Positions 45,976 through 57,492 of a stretch of DNA of 64,000 bases are shown piece by piece (the stretch's first letter is position 1; every line of letters starts with the position of its first letter). Origin of the DNA: Chrysemys picta bellii (Eukaryota; Chordata; Testudines; Emydidae); assembly GCF_011386835.1 (NCBI RefSeq), contig NC_088792.1, forward strand, positions 108,658,421 through 108,722,420, in the 5' to 3' direction. A model generated the notes under the pieces. That model was not told the origin of the DNA, did no database searches, and saw nothing but the letters and a program-made list of their open reading frames with translations. A program made the translations under genes and the position numbers.

Positions 45976-47168
45976 AACTCAAATGCATTTTCTAAAACAA
46001 AAAACATTTAACACAGGACACCATTCTTGAAATGCAAGATGCCAACTCTAAAGTGAGTTTCACTTTGTTTCTTCCTGCCTCAGTGAGCCTTTTTAGAAAA
46101 TGATCATACCTTTCATTTTGTCAGCCACAGTGCATGATTTTTCAGTGGGAAGGGCATGCTTATATGTCAATAGTTATGTAGATAGGCCGAGTTTCTTTGG
46201 GAAAAGCCTCCTTTGTGGATCTAAATTTTCTTCTGGCTGAATTTATTTACTCTTGACCATTTCTTGGTGTGCATTTCCTGCTTTTTTTCTTTTGTTTTGA
46301 ATGGCAGTTATTCACACCCGTGCTGTGATTAGAGCCCGGCAGATCTGAGATCAAGCAAATCCCATTATTTTTTTACAAACTACAACATGAAAATGTGCAA
46401 CAAAGGTAGCCTTCCCAACTTCAGCTCTTTCCCCACATCCTCCCTCTTCCTCCCTTTCAGCTATAAGAGAGACCCTATAGTGTTTAATATATGGTAGGTT
46501 TTCTATACAATTCTTAAAGCCACCTTTTAGAATTCTATAGAATTTAGAGTAAACACTGTACAAATCTGTTGGTTTCATCCTTTTCAAATGCAGATCTTCA
46601 GCTGGTGTAAATCAGCATAATTCCAGTAATGGAGCTACACTGATTAATAACAGATGAAGAAATAGCTGACCCTAGAAGTTTTAAACAGACTTTTTCCATT
46701 GGGGCTTTCTCATGGTGACCATTCCTCTAAGTATGGAAGACTAAAAGTGGCAACCTCTGCTTTTAATTTAAAAAAAAAGTGTCAGATTTAATCCTCTGCT
46801 TCAATCTCATAGTCTGTAACTGCTTCCCATTTGATTGTATATAAAATTAAAATATTTTGGCTGCCTACCAGGCAAGTTAGTTAGGGTTAAGTTTAGCAAG
46901 GTCTATAAACCACAGGCCAATTGTGACTACACATGGGTTAGTTTCAAGCCAACATTGGGCAAACTAGACTTGAGTTATAGTTGTGTGTGAAAACTATGCC
47001 AAATTCATTTTCTGAATTACAAGAAGAAATTCCCTGGCACCTCCCTCCCCCCATGGCAACAGGTTTCCTCTGTTGTTCATACTTCAATATAATATATGCT
47101 TTCAATAAAATAATATATTTCAAAAAGGAAATTGTTTTACATATTTTTCTTAACAATTACTAAACTGT
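45976..47168. other. Noncoding with one MITE fragment
   Basis: At 46592-46650 cttcagctggtgtaaatcag and ggagctacactgatt belong to the palindromic family also seen at 19746 and 48655. No gene is supported elsewhere. Confidence 0.45.
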
Positions 47169-47305
47169 GGTTCTGATTCTCATTCGTACTAAGGCCTTTT
47201 ACATTTGTATGGGACCTGAAAATGAATAGAAGTGTAGTTTACACTCCATTCATGGCCCCTTCACTCTTTCAGGCTGCGTGCCTTAATGCAAATGGGAATC
47301 AGACC
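47169..47305. mobile_element. Palindromic MITE (ggttctgattctcatt ends)
   Basis: The left end ggttctgattctcattcg and the right end gcaaatgggaatcagacc are inverted. The centre contains inverted gtagtttacactcc. It is a second copy of the family at 20254-20415. Confidence 0.65.
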
Positions 47306-47439
47306 ATGTAAGCCTATGAATCATATAATATAATCCCTGAAACAACAAGAGTTTTGTCTTTAGTTCAGATATCCTTATCCACGTGGAACCCCATTCACAT
47401 CAGTAGGGATTCACATGGGAACAGGATTCCAACTGTGTG

Positions 47440-47640
47440 AAGCTCTTTGCAGGATTAGGGCCTATTTCAGCAACTTGAACCCAGATTTCTCTTCAATAAC
47501 TTGTGCCCCAATTCTGCAAACACTTATGCAGTGTTTAAACATTAAGCACTTGAATAGCCTTATTGATTTCAGTGGGACTATTCACTTGCTTAAAGTTAAG
47601 CACATGTGCAAATATTTGCAGGAACAGGACTTAAATGGTG
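47440..47640. mobile_element. Palindromic MITE (cttaaagttaagcac family)
   Basis: Has gccccaattctgcaaacac on the left, a central tgatttcagtgggactattc and gcttaaagttaagcacatg on the right. Ends are diverged. Confidence 0.55.
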
Positions 47641-48504
47641 TGAGCATCCTCTTGAGCTGCTGGTTGTTTGTTCTAGGTCATTAGTTTCTGTGTCTTTCTC
47701 CAGACTTGCAACAGAATTGTGTCAGGGAAGAATCAAATTCCATTTGTTTCAGCCTGTTTACTAGGAAAGACTCGATTCTTCCTGTTGTTTTACTGTTGCA
47801 CTCAGACCTTTTTCTACTGGCCACTTTCTTCCTTCTCAATTTTTTTCTGTCCCTTTCTCTGTGCAAGTGTTCCTTTCTCGATGTCCTAGTCCCTCAACTC
47901 TTTCAGCTTTTCAGTCTTTTGAGGTGACCCGCCTTACAAGTTTTACTGTTACTTTTGCAGTAAATGGATCAGTGCTAACACTGATAAAAGCATGCATAAT
48001 TTGTGTGTGTGTGTATTTTGAGAGGATGAACTTGAAGGTTGAGGGTGAATAGGGAGCAAGATCTTACTTGTTTTAAATTGTAATAAGATATTCAATGACT
48101 CAATCCCCATTTGCTTTCTGGGGCACCACATGGGGACAGTGTTCTGGAAAAAAATGTAGGTTGAGGCTCATGCACATTCATCAGTTCGCGTTTGACGTTT
48201 TATTGGAGGCTCTTTTTTTTTTTTAATATTTCCCCTAGGAGTTTAATGTAGTATGGTAGGTTTCAATAATCACTGTTACATGTACTTGGGGAAGATTTCT
48301 GAACCTAAAAAAGTGTGAAGAAAAATGTGAACTTCTAAAGAAAAGATTTTTTACTTTATTCACTGAAAATAATTACTGACGTCTAACCTGCACTGTAGCC
48401 TCATTCTTGCCACTTATGCAGAATTGAATGGGATTCCACCCCTCCTCCCCCCAGATGAGGACTTCAGGAGGAGATATGGTCTGAGTAATGAGCACAGGGT
48501 TGAA
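47641..48504. other. Noncoding, nothing recognised
   Basis: Pyrimidine-rich in the first third and AT-rich after. A short GT run lies near 48001. Confidence 0.5.
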
Positions 48505-48640
48505 AATCAGCAGGAGTCCTGGCTAATTCTGGCTCTGACATTTATTTTCTATGTTGTCCTGGGTAAATAATTTCTGCCTCAGTGTATCCCTCTGTAAACT
48601 GGGGATAGCATCTACTTATTTCACAGAGGGATGTGTGAAT
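48505..48640 (+). mobile_element. CORE/MIR-like SINE
   Basis: The order ctggctctgacatttatttt, gtcctgggtaaataatttct, gcctcagtgtatccctctgt and aaactggggatagcatcta follows the MIR core and its 3' side on the plus strand. Confidence 0.65.
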
Positions 48641-48654
48641 TAATTAGTTAAGGA

Positions 48655-48738
48655 CAGATCCTCAGCTGATTTAAACTGGCCTAGCTCTATTGAGGTTAAT
48701 GGGGCTGGGACGATTTGCACTAGCTGAGGATCTGGCCC
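48655..48738. mobile_element. Palindromic MITE (agatcctcagct ends)
   Basis: agatcctcagctgatttaaa on the left is mirrored by gatttgcactagctgaggat on the right, and the centre tctattgaggttaatgggg is typical of this family. Confidence 0.65.
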
Positions 48739-48739
48739 A

Positions 48740-50115
48740 TTCTTCTGTGAAAGACTAGGAAGATGTAAAGAACTATGTAAATAATAGATGTTATTTAGGG
48801 TCAGGACATATGTTTTATGTATTTCGAATTAGAAAGGGTAAAATCCTTATTTGCTCCTGCCCTGAGTAACAGCTTTCATGTGTAGCTCTCCTTCCCATTG
48901 ATTTGCTGTCACTTTTCAGCTGTCATCTGAAAATATTTCCTTTATCCCTAGCTCATACATTTTCATTTCTCTTCCTCTGCTATTATACACCTTTCATCTC
49001 TGTGATTGTGTTATTAAACTCTAAAAAGCATTTGAGGTACAGCATGAATGAAAACCTATAAAGAGAAAGTTTGGTACTCTATGATCTTTAGGTGCAAGAA
49101 AACAGCAGTCGTATTTATCAGTTGTATTACAGTAGTGCCTAGAGGCTGCTAATGATGGAAGATAAAACTTACAGGAAGTCCTTCAAATTATGTTTTCTTC
49201 TTAGCCATTAATAAGGGTTAAAGTCCTTACCCCATGATATTTGCTGCCTTTGGAAATGTTATACTTGTCAGGTTGAATTTCCATTTCTTATGCTTGTCAC
49301 ATGCATGCCATCATAGTTCTCCTTCTTGTGTGTTCCCATACTGCATCACTAAGCCAAGCACAAATTTCACTCTGCTGTGGGTTGCTCTTCAGATTTATTT
49401 AGGGTCTCTGATTTAAATGTGTAAGTTCACAAGTCCTAGTCTAAACTACTATTTATATTGGTATGTAAAACATAATTCTTGTCATGAGACAATGATTGAA
49501 CAAATGTGAAATCTTCTGCAAGATAGGTGTCTGAAAATAAATAAAAAATTGTCCAGTCTGTTCCTGTACTCCCACATTCATTAATCGGTTTGGTATCTCA
49601 TTTGGTTTTGGAATGATTAACGGGTTTAGCAGCTTTGCTATAAAAGAAAACATTGAAGCAGTACAGTGTTACTCCTGACATCAGACCTGGCATGATAATA
49701 TGCTTATACACATTTCAGAAATCTACAGTATCTGGGTACTTTTGAGAATAGTAATGATTTTGGCTGTAGGTCATGACCACCTAATGTTCCTTCAATGCTC
49801 TATGTGCAATGAGTCCATGGTGCCAGCCATGGAGGATACAGATGTCTACGGAGTCTAATCCTTCACCAAAGAAGGAATAGGAGTTTTAGCATTGATGTCA
49901 AGTCCATAAACTCTAACTTCCACCAAAACTGGTACCCTTATAAGCAATCTCAAGAAATAGGCCAAAGAGCGAATGGCTAAGTAGAATGAGGTACCCTCTC
50001 CCTACACAGATGGTCCAACTAGGAACAGAATGTACCTTACATTGAAAGCTGCTAGGCTGCACCCGTTACATGGATTTCAAGTACTATTTTCTTCCTGATA
50101 AGCCTTTAAGGAGGC
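48740..50115. other. Noncoding, nothing firmly recognised
   Basis: A CORE-SINE tail (ttacagtagtgcctagaggc) may sit near 49125-49165. Otherwise AT-rich DNA with short frames. Confidence 0.45.
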
Positions 50116-50118
50116 TAA

Positions 50119-50404
50119 GGCCTTGGCTACACTTACCCGCTAGTTTGGCGGCTGGCAATCGAACTTCTGGGTTCGACTTATCGCGTCTAGTCTGGACGCG
50201 ATAAGTCGAACCCGGAAGTGCTCGCCGTCGACTGCGGTACTCCAGCTCGGCGAGAGGAGTACCGCGGAGTCGACGGGGGAGCCTGCCTGCCGAGTGTGGA
50301 CCAAGGTAAGTTCGAACTAAGATACTTCAAACTTCAGCTACGTTATTCACGTAGCTGAAGTTGCATACCTTAGTTCGAATTAGGGGGGTAGTGTAGACCT
50401 GGCC
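50119..50404. mobile_element. Harbinger-type MITE with three hairpins, well kept
   Basis: The ends ggccttggctacact and agtgtagacctggcc are inverted and flanked by TAA at 50116-50118 and 50405-50407, as for PIF/Harbinger. Three inverted repeats follow one another inside: gggttcgacttatcgcgtc with its inverse, ccgtcgact...gcggtactcc with its inverse, and ttcgaactaag...acttcagctacgt with its inverse. CpG dinucleotides are abundant and mostly intact, so the copy is young. No coding capacity. Its terminal GTCTACACT is shared with the full Harbinger at 52946-56919. Confidence 0.93.
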
Positions 50405-50514
50405 TAAGTCAATTCACTCTGGGGCACAGAGACTTTGTGAATGATGGTGTCATAGCCTTGCTAAGTATCACACTGTACAGACACCAGTTTGTTGCTAGTG
50501 GACTTTTAGTGATA

Positions 50515-50900
50515 GACTCAAGGAGCTTAATCTATTTAGCTTAACAAAGAGAGGGTTAATGTGTGACTTGATTAAAGTCTGTAACCCACCTATGTGGGGA
50601 ACATATAATGGGCTCTTCAATCTTGCAGAAAAAGGTATAACATGATCAAATGGCTGGGAGTTGAAGCTAGATGGACAAATTCAGATTGGTAATAAACCAT
50701 TAATTTTTAAACAGTGAGTAATTAATCATTGGAACAATTTAATGGATGGATACTCCATCACTGACAATTTTTAAATGTTTTTCTAAAAGTTAAGTTCTAG
50801 GAATTATTTTGGGGAAGTTCTATTGCCTGTGCTATCCAGGAGGTCAAACTAGTGTATCACTAGTGTAGTGTCCCTTCTGGCCCTAGGGTCTATGAACAGC
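50515..50900 (+). mobile_element. CR1 LINE 3' end
   Basis: The run caaggagcttaatctattta to cttctggccctagggtctat is the last part of CR1 ORF2 and the 3' untranslated region on the plus strand. It includes ggaacaatttaatggatgg, ttttggggaagttctattg and the caggaggtcaaactag tail. Only the 3' 390 bp is present, with several small deletions. Confidence 0.85.
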
Positions 50901-51437
50901 TGGGTCCCATGTGCTTCTAAGCCCATTGGGTCTGGACAGAGTCTAGTCACATTTTCTAGCTCTATGGCTCAGACCCCTTGTCTAAGACTTTCCTTGGGGT
51001 GTCTATAATCCATCTACCCTAAATTCCAAAACCCGTGCCTCAGACTGCCTGAGCCCTCCCAGTCACTTGCACACACTCCCTCAGAATTCCACTTAGCTGT
51101 GGGCACTTCAGCTTTAGTTCAACCCCTTTGGGGACATCATGGCAAGAAAGCAAGGAACACAGGGGATTAACAAAGGAGTATCTTATCCACAGTGACTTTA
51201 CTCTTAAGGTACTTGAGGGCTACAGATCTATGAAAATACCAGAAGTCATGAGATGTACCCTCCCCATACTTAATTTCACCTCTTCTGTGAGTCAGAGGTC
51301 TGTTAGCATTTCCAGATAGGCAGAGTCCCTCCTGCCCTCCCATTCCTACAAGCTCACTGGTTATTGAGGGGAGGGGTGCCCCCCTCACCATTCAGAGAAG
51401 CATTAGCTTAAATACAGTCTCTCTCCATTTGTTATGC
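50901..51437. other. Noncoding, nothing recognised
   Basis: Moderately GC-rich DNA without a frame or repeat that I can name. Confidence 0.45.
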
Positions 51438-51445
51438 AGCTAGGC

Positions 51446-52063
51446 CAGGGGTGGGCAAACTATGGCCCAGGGCCCACATCCGGCCCTCCAGCCATTTTAA
51501 TCCGGCCTTCGAGCTCCTGCCGGGGAGGAGTCTTGTCCCACTCTGCATGGCTCCCAGAAGCAGCGGCATGTCCCTCCTCTAGCTTCTACATGTAGGGGCA
51601 GCCAGGGGGCTCCACACACTGCCCCCACCCCAAGCGCTACCCCCACAGCTCCCATTGGCTGGGAACTACAGCCAATGGGAGCTGCAGGGGCGGCACCTGT
51701 GGACAGGCCAGTGAACAGAGCTGCCTGACTGCACCTCCGCTTAGAAGCCGGAGGGGGGGGGCATGCAGCTGTTTCTGGGAACTGCTTGAGGTAAGCGCCA
51801 CCCGGAGCCTGCCCCCCTGACTCCTCCCATGCCCCCAACCTCCTGCCCCAGCCCTGATCCTCCTTCCGCCCTCCGAACCCCTCAGTCCAGCCCAGAACAC
51901 CCTCCTGAACTCCCAACCCCTCATCCCTAGCCCCACCCCAGAGCCCGCACCCCCAGCCAGAGCCATCCCACACTCCAACCCCCAATTTTGTGAGCATTCA
52001 TGGCCCGCCATACAATTTCCATACCCATATGTGGCCCTTGGGACAAAAAGTTTGCCCACCCCG
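51446..52063. mobile_element. hAT-Charlie-like element with 8-bp duplication
   Basis: The left end caggggtgggcaaactatgg is inverted at the right as agtttgcccaccccg. The flanks agctaggc (51438-51445) and atctaggc (52064-52071) match at 7 of 8, a hAT duplication. It is GC-rich with C-runs, which creates long but meaningless minus-strand frames (for example 51497-51997). Its core, with cagccaatgggagctgcag and gcttgaggtaagcgcc, recurs at 4393-4859 and 5637-6215. Confidence 0.9.
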
Positions 52064-52071
52064 ATCTAGGC

Positions 52072-52942
52072 TGAGAGACTGCAGATCCATCAGCCATGAT
52101 GGTGCCCTTGTGTAGGAAATCCATTGTTCCATGGGTTTGGGCAAACACAAGAGATTTCTTTGTGATGGCTTCTCACTGACATTCCTTCAATTAGGTGTCA
52201 AGTGTTCTTCCTGGACAGAGCACTCATCTGCAGTGCATTACAATAACATGCCTTGGGTGAAATTAGAAAAGAGCACACAATACAAGATGGAGGTCACAAT
52301 TTGATATCAACATATCCCACTCTGATATGTAAATACCCTAAAATTCATTTTAAAATCATGTGTGATAATCCCATGCTATTTTATTTATCTTATTATTTTA
52401 AGATTTTAATTAATTAAAATTAACTATTTTATTAATTAAAAATATTTGACTAAGTTTTAACACATTTGATATCTACCCATTGTCTTTCTTCAATAAGGTG
52501 TCCACAGTCTCATGGACTCTATGCAAAATGGCTCAGGAACTCGTCTGAACCACTCAACTGTGTGCTGCTTTATTCAGCTTTATCAATTTGCTTTTTCACT
52601 ACTCTATTTTAGATATTTCGGTCCAGATTTTAGATCTCTCAATTATATGTTTGCTCTGTTGACATTAAGTACCTGATATATAACTATATACGAATGGGCC
52701 TACAATACTGAGGGCATAAGAGATCAGTGGACTGCATCTCCCTTCAAAATAACCCCTTTAACATATCAAATTTTAAAATACATTACCATTCGTTGTGATG
52801 TATATAAACATTCCACTGTCATCTACTGAAAAATTCATACTCCCAGCTTTGTCACTGAAGACTCATATTTCACTAGTGCAAACTAATATCTGTTATGTCA
52901 TGACTTTATTATATTAAAGACACAGGGAAAATGTAAGCCCAC
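52072..52942. other. Noncoding, AT-rich, nothing recognised
   Basis: Contains an aattaattaaaa-rich part at 52400-52445. No gene or repeat is identified. Confidence 0.5.
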
Positions 52943-53326
52943 TAAGTCCCTGTCTACACTGGCAAATTTCTGCACTGTAACTCCCGAGGTGTACACACTG
53001 CCAAGCCATGTAGTGCGCAGAAACTGCACAGTTTTAGCGCTTTAAAAAACCACCCCGACGAGATGCGTACAGATTTCTGCACCAGGGCTACAGTGTTGCG
53101 ATGCCCGTGTAAACACCGTGGTGATTACAGTGCTGCGATTGGCCTCTGGGAGGTGTCCCACAATGCCTGTTCTCACCTCTCTGGTCATCAGTTTGAACTC
53201 TACTGCCCTGCCCTCAGGTGACCAACCGTCATTCCCACCCCGTAAATTCCTTTGGAAATTTGAAAATCCTCTTCCTGTTTGCTCGGTGATGCGTGCAGTG
53301 GTCTCAGTGCATCTTTCAGATTGGCC

Positions 53327-54741
53327 ATGCCTGCTCCATGCACCAGGCAATCCCCCGCTTGGAGCAATGCCGAGCTGCTGGACCTCATCGGCATTTGGGG
53401 CGAGGAGGCACTGCAGTCACAGCTGCACTCCAGCCTTCGGAATTATGATACCTATGGACAGATTTCTAGATGTGTGATAGAAAAGGGCTATGACTGGGAC
53501 ACATTGCAGTGCGGGGCCAAAGTGAAGGAGCTGCGGAACGCCTACCACAAGGCACGGGAGGCAAACTGCCGATATGGTGCTGAGCCCAAGAGCTGTCAGT
53601 TCTACAAAGAGCTGGATGCAATACTCGGCAGCGACCCCACCTCCACCGCGATGGCCCCTGTGGATACTTCATTGGCTCACATGCCAGTCGAGAGTGGACA
53701 AAGCCAGGAGCAGGAGATCTTGGATGAGGATGTGGAGGGGGACCCAGAGACAGAGGATGACTCAGAGGCCAGAGCTGCATGCAGCCAGGAGCTCTTTTCT
53801 ACCCCAGAGGAGCCTAGCCAATCACAGCTGTTGGAGATTGGCAAAGCAGAAACAGGACAGGAGGCCCCTGGTAAGTGGATCTCTGGGAATTTTGGGAATC
53901 TCTGAAGTGAGTTGTTGAGGGCAGAAAGGCAGAAGGGTTGCAAAAAGAAGGCTTGTATCCCACCGCATGCCTAGTCTGAGTGGTGGAACGGGTTGTTGAT
54001 TGACTCCCTCACTTCATGGGAATCTCCCTCAGAGATCTCCAGGAAACTCTTGTGGAGATACTGGGCAATCCGCTGCTGCAGGTTCTTCAGCAGAGCTGCT
54101 TAGTTTCTTGCCCCATTAACAGTAACTTTCCTGTGCCACTGTGCTGTCACGGGGGGAGGGGAGACATTATTGCACAGAGGCGAGCTGCATAGGGGCTAGG
54201 ACAGAAGCTGCAGGCTTGGAGAAGACCCTCCCTTGATTCCCTGCTCACCCTCAGCAGTGAGATATCTTCCATAATGATCACATCCTGTGGAAAGTGTGGG
54301 GACAAGAATGATTATCCGGCCCCCTTCTACAGTGCTGGCTCCCCCAAAGAGCCACATGCCCAGTATACAGCAGGTCTGGGGACAGTGATTTACCTGCCCC
54401 TGAAGCCACTCACCATTTTGGGGGTCTTGTGGTCCATGTGTGCTTGTCTGGGGTCAGCCAATTAGTTACAGGACTGTGAGTACTGGCTGTGTTTTAAAAC
54501 ACTGAATCAGTGTTGTCTGTGTTGCAAACAATACTGCTTCTGTAAAATGTTGCATTTAAACTTCACAGAGATGACCTTGGGAGCCCAGCTTCCCTCTTTG
54601 TTATCAGCAGCTGAACAGCTGCGCAGAATTAGAAAGCGGCCACGAAGAACTAAGGAGGACTTTCTGCATGAGGTTATGATGAACTCTGCCGCCAAGAAAC
54701 AGGAATTGAAGGAGTGGCGGGACAGCAAGAAGAGATCCTGA
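53327..54741 (+). pseudogene. Harbinger Myb/SANT-like DNA-binding protein, two exons
   Basis: Exon 1 starts at ATG 53327 (the open frame extends upstream without a better ATG) and ends at G 53870 before a perfect gtaagt donor. Exon 2 starts at 54569 after ttaaacttcacag. Phases agree: one base is left over in exon 1 and two begin exon 2. The first 100 residues form a trihelix/Myb-SANT-like domain (W at 12; LLDLIGIWGEEA; VKELRNAYHKAREAN), followed by an acidic stretch (EDVEGDPETEDD). Exon 2 is basic (AEQLRRIRKRPRRTKEDF). In the family this partner binds transposon ends and brings the transposase into the nucleus. Translation would end at TGA 54739-54741, yet the same frame stays open with family-like sequence to 55089 (NEAMEWFLN, LQTEQL). 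The TGA is thus probably a premature stop from a CGA codon. Confidence 0.85.
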
Positions 54742-55370
54742 AAGGAGAATGCGGCATGCCAGAATGAAGCCATGGAGTGGTTCTTAAACGTTATGGCGCG
54801 TCAAGCAGACATGCTCCCGGTGACACTAGTTCTTCAAACTGAGCAGCTCTGCACCTGCCCTCCCCTGCAGCCACTGTCGCAAAACTCTTTCCCATGCTCC
54901 CCCCAGACACCGCCAACACAAACTTATCAACCCCCTGGCTCCAGTCTCTACCCGCAGCATTCGACTCCTCCCCACTCACAGTCCAGCACTGTGGACTCCC
55001 ACTACTCACTGGACTCAACACTCTGTGTCCCTCAGCAGTTTGGCTGCTGCATTGTACTCCAAAGGAGAAGGTTCGATACGATCCCTTGACTTACACAAAT
55101 CTTTAGTCGTCCTGGGACCCTTCCTCCTCCTGGGACCTTCCCTTCCCCCATCCCCGCAGATGTATTTCTTTTAATTTGACTCTCTTCTCCAGTTGTTGTC
55201 TTTTAATAAAATAATTGTGTTGGTTTGAAAGCAATCTTTATTCTATTAATTGAAAGCAAAAAGAGCATTGCAAAGCAACATACAATTATGTTAAACCCCC
55301 TTATTGCATCATGTGCACCAATCACCTCCTAGCATTACAAGCTCTGCAATCCCAAGTATAGCAACAAATA

Positions 55371-56553
55371 TTAGTGTCTTTCAGCTTTAAATTTCTTCCT
55401 CGAGGCATCCCTGATCTGTATGGCCTTGCGCTGGGCCCCTCTAATAGCCCTGGTCTCTGGCTGTTCAAACTCAGCCTCCAGGTGCTGAGCCTCTGCAGTC
55501 CAGCCCTGAGTGAAGCTTTCCCCCTTCCCTTCACAAATATTATGGAGCGTACAGCATGCGGCTATAAGCATAAGAATATTGTCATCAGCCAGGTCCAGCT
55601 TCCCATAGAGGCATCACCAGTGGGTTTTTAAACGGCCAAAAGCACACTCCACAGTCATTCTGAACTTGCTCAGCCTGTTGTTAAACCGCTCCTTGATGCT
55701 GTCAAGTTGCCCCGTGTATGGCTTCATAAGCCATGGCATTAAGGGGTAGATGGGGTCTCCCAGGATCACAATGGGCATTTTGACTTCCCCTACAGTGATC
55801 TTCTGGTCCAGGAAGAAAATCCCAGCTTGCAGCTTCTTGAACAGGCCAGTGTTCCAAAAGATGTGTGCGTCATGCATCTTTCTGGACCAGCCTGTGTTAA
55901 TGTCTGTGAAATGCCCACGGTGATCCACAAGTGTCTGGAGAACCATTGAGAAATATCCCTTGTGATTAATGTACTTGGTGGCTAGGTGGTCTGGTGCCAG
56001 AATTTGAATATGTGTGCCATCTATCGCCCCTCTACAGTTAGGGAAGTCCATTTGTGCAAAGCCATCCACAATGTCATGCACGTTGCCCAGAGTCATGGTC
56101 TTTCGGAGCAGGATCCGATTAATGGCCCTGCACACTTTCATCAACACAAGTCTAACGGTCGACTTTCTCACTCCGAACTGGTTAGCGACCGATCGATAGC
56201 AGTCTGGAGTAGCTAGCTACTACAGTGCAATTGCCATGCCCTTCTCCAATGACAGGCAGTTCTCATTCTCGTGTCCTTGCACCATAGGGCTGGGGTGAGC
56301 TCATCACACAGTTCCAGACATGCATCACAATGTGATCCCACCACTCAGTGCTTGTTTCCTGAGCCCAAAAGTGGTGTTCCACTGTGGTCAGCACCTCCGT
56401 GAATGTCACAAGCAATCTCGTGTCATCGCTACTACGCGTGGCGAGATCAATGTCGCACTCCTCTTGCCTTTGTAGTTTAAGGAATAACTCCACTGCCACT
56501 TGTGACGTGTTATTCAGAGCGAGCAGCATACTGGTCAACAGTTCAGGATCCAT
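55371..56553 (-). pseudogene. Harbinger DDE transposase (HARBI1-like), broken
   Basis: The N-terminal part starts at Met 56553 (MDPELLTSML) in the frame 56263-56595. The catalytic part lies in the frame 55614-56171, with residues numbered from 56171: GAIDGTHI with Asp 51, MHDA with Asp 101, GDPIYPLMPW with Asp 139 and VECAFGRLK with Glu 175. This matches the DDE fold (DDE_Tnp_4 type). The C-terminal part AACCTLHNICEGKG continues in the same frame to 55371 after one TGA at 55611-55613. Other lesions are adjacent TAG TAG codons at 56217-56222 and a frameshift near 56270-56290. The length is close to the family's usual 350-400 residues, although part of the N-terminal region is lost. The enzyme would cut and paste DNA at the terminal repeats. 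Confidence 0.9.
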
Positions 56554-56922
56554 TCCTGCAGCCCGAGGAGGCAGGGCACGCAGTATACAAACCATTGAAA
56601 GATGGCGCCAAATGTGGACGGAAGTACAGGGATTTCTGGGATGTGAAGCAATGCATCACAGGTCATTGGAACAGGACCCAGGATGCCCCATGACTCCCTC
56701 CACCTTCCCACAAGTCTTAGCGGCAGAAGAGAAAAAGGTGCTCTGTGGGATAGCTGTCTAGAGTGCACCGCTCCGAATACCGCTGCAAGTGCTGCAAGTG
56801 TGAACACGCTATTGCGCAGGCAGCTGACAGTGTGAACACACAACAGCTGTTTCCCTTCAGTGCTCTCTGAGTGGCGCTGTAACTGCCGGCACTGTAACTT
56901 TGCCAGTGTAGACGCGTCCTTA

Positions 56923-57461
56923 GTCTCATTTCAATGCTGTCCCTTAAAGAGCCTGCTTTTTTCAAAAGGGCAGACGTACAGGGTGCTACGCAATTGTAAG
57001 CCAAACTTAATGCATGCTCCTCCTATAATGGCTGTGTGCACAAATACCCACATTGCATGAAGTAGCAGCCAATTATTGTAGTATCTGTTAAGCCCTGACA
57101 AAGTACTCAGTTATGTTTAAGATATAAGTATCAAAAAACAGACCCTGCTTCAAATGCTTACAGGCATCTAATTTGCATATGTAAATGTAATTACAATAAT
57201 TGCATGCTTAAATTAGTCATGTAATTGTGTGCATATCTTGAGTTCTTGCCCTTTTGAAAATCAGGGCCTAAACATCTGTCAGACCCCAAGCTCTCGCTCA
57301 CCATTTTGGGTGGTTATCTTGGCTGTTCAGAAGAAGGTTTAAAAGCTTCATTTTTGCTCAGATTTGCTTTTACACCAGTGAAAAGGAAGCTTCTAGAAGA
57401 GCTGAGAGATTTTTCTGGTTCTAAAGAAGGGACCAAAGATGACCACTGCTGTCAGGCTTTT

Positions 57462-57492
<31 letters not shown>

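Larger units (their letters stand above)
52946..56919. mobile_element. PIF/Harbinger transposon, near full length
   Basis: A 3974-bp element with inverted ends: ctgtctacactggcaaa at the left, tttgccagtgtagacgcg at the right. The outer bases are less alike (GTCCC against GGACG). Flanking trinucleotides are TAA (52943-52945) and TTA (56920-56922), consistent with the TWA target of Harbinger but differing at the middle base. It carries both genes of the superfamily: a Myb/SANT-like gene rightward (53327-55089) and a DDE transposase leftward (55371-56553). These are convergent, with an AATAAA-like cttttaataaaataat near 55200 between them. Both genes have a few stops. Confidence 0.93.

Noticed and set aside
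51497..51997. 166-codon minus-strand frame
   Set aside because: Lies wholly inside the GC-rich hAT element 51446-52063; low-complexity Gly/Pro/Trp composition and no homology. A frame from base composition only.
53327..56553. Host MSANTD or HARBI1 gene (domesticated)
   Set aside because: Both genes lie between matching terminal repeats of one transposon and carry stops, so they are the transposon's own genes.
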